From contig JAUIAH010000004.1 of assembly GCA_030425385.1 (NCBI GenBank), positions 1-64,000 on the forward strand: 64,000 nt of DNA, in the 5' to 3' direction. Position numbers and translations under genes: made by a program. A model generated the notes under the pieces. That model did no database searches. It saw only the letters and a program-made list of their open reading frames with translations, and was not told where the DNA came from. Of this stretch, positions 47,801 to 56,700 are shown piece by piece. The stretch comes from Verrucomicrobiia bacterium (GTDB lineage Bacteria > Verrucomicrobiota > Verrucomicrobiia > Verrucomicrobiales > DEV007). The stretch's first letter is position 1. Every line of letters starts with the position of its first letter.

Positions 47801-48435
47801 TCAGCAATGTAGAACTGATAGAGCCAGCCTAACACCTCTACTTCTTCGCAGTCCTCGTTGGAGATTTCTGCCCTAAACCCATGAGCAATCGAGTGTTCTG
47901 TCAGGAGGTCATCCGGCAATAGCAACTCCGTCTCATCGTCGACATTCTCAAACACTTGAGGAAGGACACGATTGTAGTATCGGCACACACCCAGAACCAG
48001 CAGGCGCTGCACTTCGGCCTGTGGGCTGTCACTGGGAATGCGACCGTCAAGCAGATCGTTGACCCGCTGCGCCGAAACGAGCTCTTCCGTGTTCAGATCT
48101 TCGGGAATCACCCCTTGGCGCACCTGTTGCAACAGCTCCGGCTGCGTGTCCTCTTCGTTGGCAGGCGTGAGCACGCGCAAGCGAAAGGGATGCCACCCTC
48201 GTGCATCCAAGTAACGCAGGGCAGCGAGCCGGTTGAACCACGTGTAGGCCACTTCCTCCACGACAAAGTCCCGTCCCTTGCTCTCCACACGCTTGCGCAG
48301 CTTCTCAACCAGCTTTTCCGCCGCCACCAAATCAGCTGTCCGAGCGGTAAGCACGTAGTCGAGTTTCACACCAATCGCCTCGATCAGTTTCTTGCGCGCC
48401 GCTGGGGCAAATTTCTTAAGTCTGCTAGTATCCAT
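44896..48435 (-). CDS. pglX: BREX PglX adenine-specific DNA methyltransferase
   Basis: A 1179-aa type 1 BREX methyltransferase. The N-terminal signature (MDTSRLKKFAPAARKKLIEA) is very characteristic. The SAM site is LLDPACGSGHMLTYAF (about 290) and the catalytic motif is VVANPPYMGTKFF (about 468). C-terminal helical repeats (DELQDIENSEDATAKEKTAA) end the chain. It methylates an asymmetric adenine site to mark self DNA. Bases from about 45,950 to 47,020, just after the catalytic motif, are clearly lower in GC than the flanks (see findings), suggesting that the target-recognition part was exchanged. A four-helix-bundle gene sits between it and brxC. Confidence 0.97.
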   Translation of the reverse strand: MDTSRLKKFAPAARKKLIEAIGVKLDYVLTARTADLVAAEKLVEKLRKRVESKGRDFVVEEVAYTWFNRLAALRYLDARGWHPFRLRVLTPANEEDTQPELLQQVRQGVIPEDLNTEELVSAQRVNDLLDGRIPSDSPQAEVQRLLVLGVCRYYNRVLPQVFENVDDETELLLPDDLLTEHSIAHGFRAEISNEDCEEVEVLGWLYQFYIADKKDAVMARKKAVPTEDIPAVTQLFTPHWIVRYLVENSLGRLWLRSRPNSRLKKHMPYYIEDPEGQAPADSLTVATPEEIKLLDPACGSGHMLTYAFDLLVKIYEEEGHVPSEIPEKILTHNLFGLEICPRAAQLASFALVCKAREQSRRAFRSPVQPQVMCLRDVVLTPDEVKGFSDATDITFSQDELAQIHQFREHTETFGALIQPILNGEKLAALVAKIGEHAAGDLLVQNTHRKLRLVLDQAEMLSQRYQVVVANPPYMGTKFFNEALKQLIIESLAPGKADAYGAFMVRNLSLVKNQGFVAMITIPNWMFLSSFEKLREFLFQNAGISSLIHNGRGVWGSDFGSCSFVIRKGMAKEELGSYKRLFSRQGDVASNQELSQRFRSSDCATFNAPVADFQRVPGCPIAYWLRVSSFEAFENLDSVGSIAKPRQGMSTNDNTRFVRRWFEVPTSAIGFHCKSLPETVASRKKWFPYNKGGEFRKWFGNAELVVNWENDGEEIKHWLLNNPKDPNTTHWSRRIINTEFYCKSGLTWTFVSTSAFGIRYTDDGFLFDVGGSSLFPGDKTKAVLGLLCSRVAWHFLKTLNPTLNFQAGNIADIPWNSALGTDKVDTAEHCASTAVDFARADWDNFETSWDFRDLPLLRSGDWEVETGQHGGPWKGRTLAESWANYAAYCTAAIRRMQALETENNRLWIDAYGLQDELTPEVPEDEITLARADPRKDVAAFLSYAVGCMMGRYSLDHPGLILANAGDTLEQYFEKVGKSADEVTFLPDDDAIIPITEDDWFEDDAASRVREFLKVTYGKDTVDENVAFIEEALGKDLRKYFTANTGGFYADHLQTYKKRPIYWMFQSPKKHFRALIYLHRYTRDTVNSLLTGYVREFQHKLKNKIDELQDIENSEDATAKEKTAATKALKKANDALKDVQNYERDILLPLAQQRLEIDLDDGVKANYPKFGKALAKVSGLS

Positions 48436-48451
48436 GGGGTTCGTTCCGAAC

Positions 48452-48478
48452 AGTGGAGAGTGAGAGGTGGGGAGTGGG
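48452..48478 (-). repeat. GAGTG-type purine-rich repeat, downstream side
   Basis: A run of G and A with only scattered T (AGTGGAGAGTGAGAGG, then TGGGGAGTGGG) lies in the gap between the four-helix-bundle gene stop and the pglX start. The same motif words recur on the other side of that gene. Such GGAGTG-type tracts often border this gene family. Confidence 0.5.
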
Positions 48479-48484
48479 CCGTTG

Positions 48485-48844
48485 TTAGTTCTTGAGGCTG
48501 TTTTGGAGGCCGTGGAGGAGGCGTTTTACTTCGAGGAGGAGTGCTAGGATCGGCTTCATCGGTTCGTCAGTGATGTAGCCGAGTCGTTGGGCGAGGAGCA
48601 TTTGGGTTTCGACTTCGGCACGGGAGCCTTGCGAGATGGACAAGAACTTCTGGAACTCTGCCGTCGAGAAACGGGCCTGACCTTCTGCAATGTTCGAGGG
48701 TACGGAAACGGCGGCTCGTCGCACCTGACTTGTGAGGCCGTAAAGCTCCTCCTTGGGAAAGCCTCGGGTCGCCGCATAGACAGCCTCCGCCATGTCCATG
48801 GACTTCTGCCAGGCAATGAGGTCTTTGAAGTTCTGAGGTTTCAT
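48485..48844 (-). CDS. Four-helix-bundle protein (S23/23S rRNA intervening-sequence type)
   Basis: A 119-aa protein of the S23/IVP family: FKDLIAWQKSMDMAEAVYAA, then YGLTSQVRRAAVSVPSNIAE and GQARFSTAEFQKFLSISQGS, and a final helix LLLEVKRLLHGLQNSLK. The family occurs as inserts in 23S rRNA genes and as free-standing copies, and it also resembles the Avd subunit of diversity-generating retroelements. Here the gene is not in an rRNA and no reverse transcriptase is nearby. It is bounded on both sides by purine-rich GAGTG repeats and splits brxC from pglX, two genes normally adjacent. It looks like an insertion of a small mobile cassette, without polar disruption of the operon. Confidence 0.9.
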   Translation of the reverse strand: MKPQNFKDLIAWQKSMDMAEAVYAATRGFPKEELYGLTSQVRRAAVSVPSNIAEGQARFSTAEFQKFLSISQGSRAEVETQMLLAQRLGYITDEPMKPILALLLEVKRLLHGLQNSLKN

Positions 48845-48850
48845 AGGCGT

Positions 48851-48892
48851 GGAGTTTGTGAGTGGGAGGTGGAAAGTGAGGAGTGGGAAGAT
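48851..48892 (-). repeat. GAGTG-type purine-rich repeat, upstream side
   Basis: A second purine-rich tract (GTGGAGTTTGTGAGTGGGAGG, then TGGAAAGTGAGGAGTGGGAAG) lies just before the start of the four-helix-bundle gene. It shares words GTGGAG, GAGGTGG and GGAGTGGG with the tract on the other side. A pyrimidine-rich counterpart (CTTTTCACTTCACACGC) follows near 48,914-48,930. Confidence 0.5.
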
Positions 48893-48958
48893 TGGGTTTG
48901 GGCGCGGGCTGCTTTTCTTTTCACTTCACACGCTTCACTTCCCGCTCAGGCGAAGCCT

Positions 48959-51900
48959 CTACAACGTCACTCCTTTCCCTTCGCTAACAATGGCGCGAAG
49001 CTTGGCTTCAAGGTCTCGGACAAACGCTTCCACGTCTTCCTGAGTTTGGAGGGAGGCCGTGCCGGTGGCTGTTTCGGCTAAGACTTCTGATAGGGACTTA
49101 AAGGTGGGCGATGGCGTGGAAGGTTCTCCGGCACTCGGGGGTGATGCCGCCAGTGAGGAGAGTTGGCTGGGGAACTCACGTTCCGTGTAGCCCCTAACCG
49201 AATCGCGGATGACGGGAATGAGCTTGGCGTCTGTAACCGCTGCCTTGGCGGCACGGCTGGGGGCAAGGGCTGCCTCGGCTTGGTCATCGGAAAGTGTGGA
49301 GAAACGTGGATCACTGGTGACGCTCTGCTCGCGGGTTTCGATTTCTGCCAGGGCGGCCGCGCGCTCGGCTTCGAGACGGTCACTGACTTCGCGTTGGATT
49401 TCCGTGAAGGCGGAAGTGGCGCGTCGCACGAGATCACCTCGGAAGGGAGAACTGCTGGAGATGAGTTCACGCAAGGTGGCAACCCGGTCGTCTCCAGCGG
49501 AAGGAAGATTGCCGCTTTGGTCACGCAGGAATTCAGAGACGGCGACGAAGGTTTGCCCTTGTGCCCCATTCATAAAGGCAGTGACGGGATCGAGCAGGTC
49601 TTCCCGGGCATCGAGCAGGTCATCTTCGAACTCACCCAAGCTTCGCAGAATGTAGGCGTAGTCTTTCTCAGCGAGCTTGGTCAGCTTCTCGTGAAGCGGC
49701 TTCAGTTGTTCCACGAAGGGAAATCTCGATTCCTGAGCCAGGAGGGTTTCCAGTTCTCCGACCACACGTCGGAAGCCGTCTTTCACTCCATTCGCCACGT
49801 CTTTGGCATCATTGCCAGGATTCGATTGATGAAAGAAGTCGTGATGGAAACGCTTGAGCGACGCAATAGTCTGCGCGGTGAACTCTTCCTGCATTTGCAC
49901 CGAGGTGCTGCCCTGAACGCGCGAATTGGTGAGGGCGTTGAGGACTTCCTCGTTGTTGAGGATGTCTGCACCCTCACGGAATTCGACTTTGTGACGCCGG
50001 AAGAGCCGGGCCAGGAGGCAGAGGGTGGCCGCCGGGTACCAACCATAGGGATGCGCCTGAAAGTGCCCGAGGAGATCGGCGATGTGTTGGCGCTCAGACG
50101 CGAGCTTGGCCCGCTGAAGCTTTGTCATGATCTCTTGTTCGGCTTCGCTGGTGGCTTCACCCGCAGCGATAAGATCATCGTCCTCACTCAGGATTTCCGT
50201 GATCTGCGGTTCCGTGTATTGGGCGCGCAGCATGCGGAGATTCGGGTAGGCTACCCTGACCAGTTCTTGGAAGGCGTTGTGCAGGCGGATTTTCGGATCG
50301 TTGCCACTGACCTCCAGAACGGAGCCATTGAGCACGAAGGTGGCCTCTGCCAGCAAATCCTTACACCTGGTTTGCAGTTCACGGCGTCGAATGCGGTTTT
50401 GCTCGCCCCGATCACGGAGAATCGACCGGCGGTTGGGACTGAGATCGGGCGACTGGGTCTGTGCGATGTACTTCTCTGTCTGGAGAAGCGTCACCACTTC
50501 CACCAACAGACGACTGTCGGTGGGGAGTAGGACAAAGAGTTCTTCCCGCCGCCCGGTGCTCTGCGCCGCGAGGGTAGCCGTCTCCCCCGCATTGGGATGG
50601 GAAGGGGTGATGATGTGGACACTGAGATCGTGCTCGCGCCCGATCAGACCGTCATCGAGCTTACGCCCATAGCTGTAGTCGTGCTTGTTGTCATCGTAGC
50701 GGACTTTCTGATCGCCCAGCGTGTTCTTAAACAACATGTCCGCCAGAGTCCCTGGAATCTTGGACTCATCGTAGTCGGCATTCTTGATCTCGACCTCAAC
50801 ATCCTTTTCCTCATCTGTGAGGAACTCATAGAAATCGCCGTTGCGCTGGAGAAAGGATTGGGATTCGAGGTAGTTGAGAGATTCCTTAACCGCCTTCTCA
50901 TGCGCAGCGATATCGATGTCCGCATGATCGATAAGCAGGATTGCCACGTTACGCGCGGAGGGTTTGAACTCGGTGACCCACTTGAGCAAGAACAGGCACT
51001 TCAAAATGCGCACCGCCAGCGGATGCTCATCAGACAGGCCTGATTCCGCCGACAATACGGAACGCTGGAAATCTCCCCGGAGGACGGACTTCAGGCCTTC
51101 GAACATGAGATCGAAGGTGGCAAATCTGCCAGGCTCGAAATCGGCGATCTTTTTCACGACTTCGTGGAAGATGGCCAGCATGGAGCGCTCGCCTACGGAA
51201 GCGTGCTTGCCCGTGAAAGCATCGTGTTGCGATAGGCGTTCGATCGCAGTCTGACAGAGTTCGAACTGATAGGGCAGGAACGGGTAGAACTCGCAGAAGT
51301 GTTCCGTGTCCGAGTAGAACTTGTAGGTGCGCGAGCCGTCACCGAATGCTGTGAGTGTCTTCAAGTTCGGGCTCTCCTCTTGGTAGAGCGTCACCAACTC
51401 AGGAGGAAGCGCGGGCTCCTTGGCAAGCAAGCGACGCTGGATCACTTCCGCGACGTTGGCGCTGCTCAGCGTGACACGCATGGCGAAGCGACCTTCGATC
51501 TTCGAGAAGTCAGCGCTAGCGGTATCCTCAAGATCGCCTAACACCGTCTTCAAGTCACCTTGCGAAGTGACGAAGATCCAGGCCCGCCCTTCGCAGACGG
51601 TTGAAAGAGTCTCTGCAATGGTCTGCAGGTTAAGCATGAGACGGGAATTCCGGCCGATGAACTGTCCAACCTCATCGACGAAGAAATTTAGACGGAAACC
51701 TGGCTCCTGCTTGTCGAGGTAGGTCTTCACGCGCTTGGCAAAGTCCTCGACGGATAGCTTGTGCCTATCACGTGCGCGGTCGAAGTACTGCAAGCCCTCA
51801 TCCTCAGATTTGCCGAAGAACTCTGCATAAGCTTTGGCGAACGTGTCATTCTCCAGCGTATCGATATCGTCGAGATCTTCCTCCCAATCACGGCCGGACA

Positions 51901-52447
51901 CGTTGCGATACGTTTCTTTGAACGCAGCCAGTTTGCCCTTGGTATCGAGGTCGCATTCGAACTGAGCAACGTAATCCTGCTTGGCGTAGTAGCCTTGAAT
52001 CTCATTGAGGACTTTCACAAAGACTCCGAGCAGAGCAGCGTCTGGGTTGCCGCCAATGGCGTCAGCCTTTTGGTCGACATTGAACAGAACGCTCTTCGAT
52101 GGGATGCGCACCGCACGTTCCATGTTTCCCGCAAGGAACTCGTCGTCTGTTTTCTTTTTGAAGACTTCCGAAACCCCTTTGCCTCCCAATTCGCGATCCT
52201 CCAGCAGGAGCGATAGCATTTTTAAGAGGTGAGATTTACCAGAACCAAAGAAGCCGGAGATCCAAACGCCGTTGGTGGCATCGCTCTCGACATAAGCCTC
52301 TAACAGACTGTTGATTCGTGGAGCGACTTCCTGCGTGATGACGTATTCCTCGACCTCGCGTTCCAGATGGCGGATGTCATCGGCTTTGATGACGCCATCA
52401 ATCGTGCGGTCAATGGAGTTCGCGAAGAGTTGGCGAATGGTAGACAT
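48959..52447 (-). CDS. brxC: BREX BrxC ATPase
   Basis: A 1162-aa BrxC. I start at ATG 52447 (MSTIRQLFANSIDRTIDG), the family N-terminus; the longer frame lies within brxB in another register. Walker A is GFFGSGKS (65-72), after EEYVITQEVAPRINSLLEAY and before HLLKMLSLLLEDREL. The sequence continues with LFNVDQKADAIGGNPDAALL and NFFVDEVGQFIGRNSRLMLN, which is a Walker B-like segment. Later regions are helical. BrxC is the large P-loop protein thought to act with PglX and PglZ. It begins 7 bases after brxB. The 3' end is followed by a purine-rich repeat and the four-helix-bundle gene, unlike standard BREX loci. Confidence 0.96.
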   Translation of the reverse strand: MSTIRQLFANSIDRTIDGVIKADDIRHLEREVEEYVITQEVAPRINSLLEAYVESDATNGVWISGFFGSGKSHLLKMLSLLLEDRELGGKGVSEVFKKKTDDEFLAGNMERAVRIPSKSVLFNVDQKADAIGGNPDAALLGVFVKVLNEIQGYYAKQDYVAQFECDLDTKGKLAAFKETYRNVSGRDWEEDLDDIDTLENDTFAKAYAEFFGKSEDEGLQYFDRARDRHKLSVEDFAKRVKTYLDKQEPGFRLNFFVDEVGQFIGRNSRLMLNLQTIAETLSTVCEGRAWIFVTSQGDLKTVLGDLEDTASADFSKIEGRFAMRVTLSSANVAEVIQRRLLAKEPALPPELVTLYQEESPNLKTLTAFGDGSRTYKFYSDTEHFCEFYPFLPYQFELCQTAIERLSQHDAFTGKHASVGERSMLAIFHEVVKKIADFEPGRFATFDLMFEGLKSVLRGDFQRSVLSAESGLSDEHPLAVRILKCLFLLKWVTEFKPSARNVAILLIDHADIDIAAHEKAVKESLNYLESQSFLQRNGDFYEFLTDEEKDVEVEIKNADYDESKIPGTLADMLFKNTLGDQKVRYDDNKHDYSYGRKLDDGLIGREHDLSVHIITPSHPNAGETATLAAQSTGRREELFVLLPTDSRLLVEVVTLLQTEKYIAQTQSPDLSPNRRSILRDRGEQNRIRRRELQTRCKDLLAEATFVLNGSVLEVSGNDPKIRLHNAFQELVRVAYPNLRMLRAQYTEPQITEILSEDDDLIAAGEATSEAEQEIMTKLQRAKLASERQHIADLLGHFQAHPYGWYPAATLCLLARLFRRHKVEFREGADILNNEEVLNALTNSRVQGSTSVQMQEEFTAQTIASLKRFHHDFFHQSNPGNDAKDVANGVKDGFRRVVGELETLLAQESRFPFVEQLKPLHEKLTKLAEKDYAYILRSLGEFEDDLLDAREDLLDPVTAFMNGAQGQTFVAVSEFLRDQSGNLPSAGDDRVATLRELISSSSPFRGDLVRRATSAFTEIQREVSDRLEAERAAALAEIETREQSVTSDPRFSTLSDDQAEAALAPSRAAKAAVTDAKLIPVIRDSVRGYTEREFPSQLSSLAASPPSAGEPSTPSPTFKSLSEVLAETATGTASLQTQEDVEAFVRDLEAKLRAIVSEGKGVTL

Positions 52448-52454
52448 GCAAATG

Positions 52455-53063
52455 CTAGAGGTGGTAGTGATCGAGATTGAAGGCGCGGTAGTAACCTCGG
52501 TGCTCGAGGCGGCCAAAGAGATGCAAGGACGAGCCGGCACCATCGCGATGATGGTATTCGCCGGGAAAGAACATGACGACTGGATGCTGCACCATGGCGG
52601 GCTGGAGATTCTCCAGCATTGAGTGTGTGCGCAGAAACGGGAATACCGCACCGACGCCATGAATCACGGTAATGTCATGGTCGGACTCTGCGAATCGCTC
52701 GGCGATCGCAGGAACCAGCTTGGACTTCGGGTCGGTATTGCGCCGCATGAAATCGAGTAGCTTGACCTTTGTGTAGGTGGGCTCTTGTTCGAGCAGTCGC
52801 TTGAGGCGGTCTCGCGGTGTGAGCAATTCGGCAACGAAGTCGAGCAGGTTGATGTCGAGGACATTGAGCCCGCGATTCCGCAGACGGCTCACCAACGCAC
52901 GAATCTCTGACTGAACCTGGGTCTCTGTCTCGATCCGGTAGGGCTTCAAGAACATGGGCACCTCATTACCCGTGCCTTCCATCTTCAGGAAGCGTTCCGA
53001 CACAAGGATGTCGAACAAGCGGGAGAAGTCGGCCTGAACGGCGCTGGAAGTGGTGGCGCTCAT
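52455..53063 (-). CDS. brxB: BREX BrxB (DUF1788)
   Basis: A 202-aa protein of the DUF1788 family. The signature near the C-terminus is clear: HGVGAVFPFLRTHSMLENLQ, VVMFFPGEYHHRDGAGSSLH, LFGRLEHRGYYRAFNLD. The length matches the family (about 200). No enzymatic motif is known. BrxB is an essential BREX component of unknown activity, probably a scaffold. The start overlaps the brxA stop by 4 bases (ATGA). Confidence 0.96.
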   Translation of the reverse strand: MSATTSSAVQADFSRLFDILVSERFLKMEGTGNEVPMFLKPYRIETETQVQSEIRALVSRLRNRGLNVLDINLLDFVAELLTPRDRLKRLLEQEPTYTKVKLLDFMRRNTDPKSKLVPAIAERFAESDHDITVIHGVGAVFPFLRTHSMLENLQPAMVQHPVVMFFPGEYHHRDGAGSSLHLFGRLEHRGYYRAFNLDHYHL

Positions 53064-53701
53064 GCGTTGGCGAGGACAGCGATTTCAGATTCAGATACGA
53101 GGAAGCCTTGAAGGATGAAGGGGCGTTCTTCGACGATGGCGTTTGCGACTTCGTCGGGAACTATAGGAGGCGTGATGGTGGGAACTTTCCCCGCAGAGAT
53201 AAGCGAGCCCTGAGTGAGGATCTGAAGAAGCCGCTGGCGCAGGCGTTCCCGCGTCTTGTCCGTCACCGTGGCGATCTCAGGACGGTAGGGTTCCACGGCC
53301 TCGACAAAGTTCTCGAAGTCGGACGGACGAATCTCCGTGTCGAAGACGAGAAGTTTAGGCCGCAACGTGAGCACGCAGAAGTCGAAGATGAGGGTGTAGC
53401 GCTTGAACACGGCAAGTAGCGAAAGCAGGCGCGCAGTCAGCTCGTCTGGTGTTTCGGCGAGAAGCTGGATCTGCGCGTCGGTGAGCAACTCCAGGCGCTT
53501 GCGGTATTCTGACTCGGCTCGCTTCAGCGAGGTCGCTCGCTCCTGCTGCAAAGCGTTGGTTTCCAACACTATCTGACGAACCGTCTTCCAGTCTCGACAC
53601 TCATCATATATCCGGGCGAGCTTCTGGCAGGTGCTCACCTCCAGACCTGCGGCAGTAAAGCCGAAGCCGTACGGTTCTGGAGATGGTGATCCGGATAACA
53701 T
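53060..53701 (-). CDS. brxA: BREX BrxA (DUF1819)
   Basis: A 213-aa DUF1819 protein, first gene of the BREX cluster. Family features are GFGFTAAGLEVSTCQKLARI near residue 12, AESEYRKRLELLTDAQIQLL near 62, and RPKLLVFDTEIRPSDFENFV near 112. DUF1819 proteins are small and helical, and in other systems bind DNA. The start at 53701 lies 58 bases from the end of the upstream gene. That gap is AT-rich (TTAATTAA-like), so a promoter of its own is plausible, though I cannot define the boxes. Confidence 0.95.
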   Translation of the reverse strand: MLSGSPSPEPYGFGFTAAGLEVSTCQKLARIYDECRDWKTVRQIVLETNALQQERATSLKRAESEYRKRLELLTDAQIQLLAETPDELTARLLSLLAVFKRYTLIFDFCVLTLRPKLLVFDTEIRPSDFENFVEAVEPYRPEIATVTDKTRERLRQRLLQILTQGSLISAGKVPTITPPIVPDEVANAIVEERPFILQGFLVSESEIAVLANA

Positions 53702-53759
53702 CCTCGATTCTTCTAGGTAGCTGGGATAGTGTGTTTTTCTAGCAATTGTAAGTATTTAA

Positions 53760-56700
53760 TTAAGCAAGAGGAACACTCGGCGTAGTCTCGGAAATGGATT
53801 GGTGAATTGGCAGGTGGCTACCCGCATGGAACCGGCAGAACAGGTTCAACCGCGCCATGTCGGCCACGGATGAGTAGCCAGCCTGCGCGTGCCTCGGGTC
53901 GGCAACCACGATGGCCAGACAGCGGGCACGTGAGAGGGCGACGTTGAGGCGGTTTTTATCCAAGAGAAAGGCAAGGCCTCGGCTGCCCGTCTCGCCCGCA
54001 CTTGATCCCATCGAGAAGATGACCACGGCAGCCTCCTGGCCTTGGAACTTGTCGACGGTGCCGACGCGGGCCCCATTAGGGAGGTGGCGCTGGAGATTGC
54101 GCACTTGGCGGTTGTAAGGAGTGACCACGAGGATATCGCTGAGGGCCAGAGGGCAGGTGCGGGTGCCATCATGGTAGGGCTTGCCAAGGAGATCATGGAT
54201 GAGCGTCGCGACGCGTGTGGATTCCTCGTTGCTTTCCTGGCAGTTGCCCTCGTGCTCGACGGGCTCGAACTGGATGCCGGGTGTTACGCCATCGATGTGG
54301 AAGCGCTGGGTGTCTGGGTGAGCCTGCAAACGCTCGTCGTAGACGGCGTCAGAGATGAAGGCGCAGATCTCTGGGCGCATCCGTCGCGTTTCCGGCAGGA
54401 AGATCCCGAGGTGAGCGGGAATGGTGGCGTGCCCGTTCAGATAATAGCTGAGCGCGGATTGACCACTTTCGCCGGGGTGTGAACCCTTCACCGGCTGGGC
54501 AAGCTGCATTTGATCGCCGAGCATGATGAGGTTCTCAGTGGAGCCAGACATGGCGACGAGATTGGCGAGAGAGACCTGCCCGGCCTCGTCGATGATGAGA
54601 TAGTCGAGTTGGCGACGCATGTCGGGGCGAGCGAAGAGCCAGGCGGTGCCTGCAATCAAACCGCCGCCGTAGGCTTCAACCGCTTTGGTGGAACCGGCGA
54701 TGTGCCGGACGCCGGGACATTGCTTGAAGAACGCGTCACGGGCGCTCCCACCGCATTTGATACCGGTGAAGCTGTCACCGATCTGTTCATGGCAGGTAGC
54801 GAGGAGATTGAGGATGGCCTTGTGGCTATTCGAGACAACGCCGATGCGTTTTCCATCCGCTAGCAGTGCGGCGATGACTTGAGCGCCGGTGTAGGTTTTG
54901 CCTGTTCCGGGAGGGCCTTGGATGCAGAGAGCTGCTCCCTGCATGGACTGGGCAACCCGAACGGCGCCTTTCGTGGCGTCGGCTTCCGGTGCCATTAAGG
55001 GGCGATGCTCGCTACCGAGAGGGCCTTCACGACGCAGGAACTTGCGAAGGCACGAAGGAAGCTGCCGGGATTGCTGCCAGTGCATGGCGATCTGCTCAAT
55101 GGCGGCAGGCATGGGATCTGGCTTAACAAATTCGTCAGGCACGAGGGAGAGCACGGGCGGAATGACTTCGTCGAGTTTATCCATGGCCGATGGGCCGAAC
55201 TTCAGCAGCACTCGACCCGCTTCTCGATCAATCTCGGTGATCTCGACTTTGATCGACCGATCGGCCGAGAGGATGGCCGTATCGCCCTCACCAAGTTTCG
55301 AATCCTGACCGGCATCGAAAGCGAACCAGAACCCCGTCGAGCGCTTGATCGGAACTGCGGGCAAGTCGAGACGAGTGAGAGCGCCGAGGCAATCGCCATC
55401 TTCTAACAGTTCCTCATGCGTCATGGCACAGCGTGCGAACAACGCCCACCAGACCGGCTTGTCCTCGCGGCGGTGGTAGTCTAGCAGATGGGCCAAGAGC
55501 CAGAACGTCTCAGCTTCGGCGCCCTCGGAGCCATCTGCTTCTTCAAGGAGCGTCGCCGCAAGCACCTGGCGCTGACGCACGGCGTCGGGCAGGATGGTCG
55601 GAGCGATTGTTTCCCGATCAATGGTAGGGCGGAAAGCAATGCCATGCGTATGCTGCTGGGCGCGCAACCAGTTGGTGAGATCGAGCGTGGAATCGCAGTC
55701 TTCGCGATTGTAGTCGCGGATCTCGCGCAGGATGGCTGACTCGCGCCAATCGCCGGACTCCTCGGACTCCAGCCACCGGGCATAGAAGACAATGGACGCC
55801 GCTGCCGTCTGAACATCGCCATCCCTGGCATCCATGTAGAGACGCTCGACTTTCTTGAGCGAGTAGCTGTCCTCACCAAGCCGCAAGCCTTGGCGCACAA
55901 CCTTGTAGAGATCGACGAAGACTCCGTTGCGGAGCAGGTCATCAACTTCGCTTTCGCGTGTCCCGTATGCACCCATCAAGCGCGTGAGCGCGGTGATCTC
56001 GTAGGCGGCATAGTGATAGATGTGCAGGCTGGGATCGGCAATCCACCGCGCGTGGGCCCAATCGATGAAGGCTTCGAAGGCTCGCTTCTCTTCCGCTGGA
56101 GAATGCGCCCACCAGTCGATGAACTGGCGTTCGCCCTCAGGATCCAAGTAAGAAGCGCCGAACAAGTATTCCAGCCCCGTGCCACCTTCCGCCAGTGGGT
56201 ACCCTTCCAGATCGAAGAAGATGTCGTTCGGCGACGCTGGTGGAAGAAGCTCAAGTCCTTGAGGGACATCGGACGGAGCGTGAGGCAAGACTTCGAAGGC
56301 GGGGCGGGCCGCTTCCCCGTCTGTGATTCGTTGGGAGCGGGTTTTGACTTGCAAGCGCGCCTGATGCACAAGCTTTCGGAAGACTTTGTCCGTGATTCCG
56401 CTGACATGCCCGGAAGGTGTTTCTGATAGGGCTGCCATGGTGGTAATGCCAGCCTCCTCAAGCTTGGCGATTTGCCCACTGCTGATCCCCGCGACCTGAA
56501 CAAGGTGGTCGCGTGTGATGAGTTCACGTTCGGCGTGGGATGCCCAGTGTCCGTGATCGGCTCCGGGATCTGGCACGGGTGGCTGCGCAGGATCGAATAC
56601 GGCCATCTGTTCGACAAACGCACGCTTGGCCTCCTGGTAGGCGTAGTAGTAGTCCGCCGTGCGAAACGCCTGAATCTCGCCGTTGCCCAGGACGATGCGG

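Noticed and set aside
48452-48892. CRISPR array or diversity-generating retroelement
   Set aside because: The purine-rich tracts are irregular, without equal repeats or spacers, and no reverse transcriptase or variable repeat is seen near the Avd-like gene.
49163-50530. Long plus-strand frame opposite brxC
   Set aside because: It is a shadow of the GC-biased brxC reading frame and has no recognisable domain, whereas brxC is certain.
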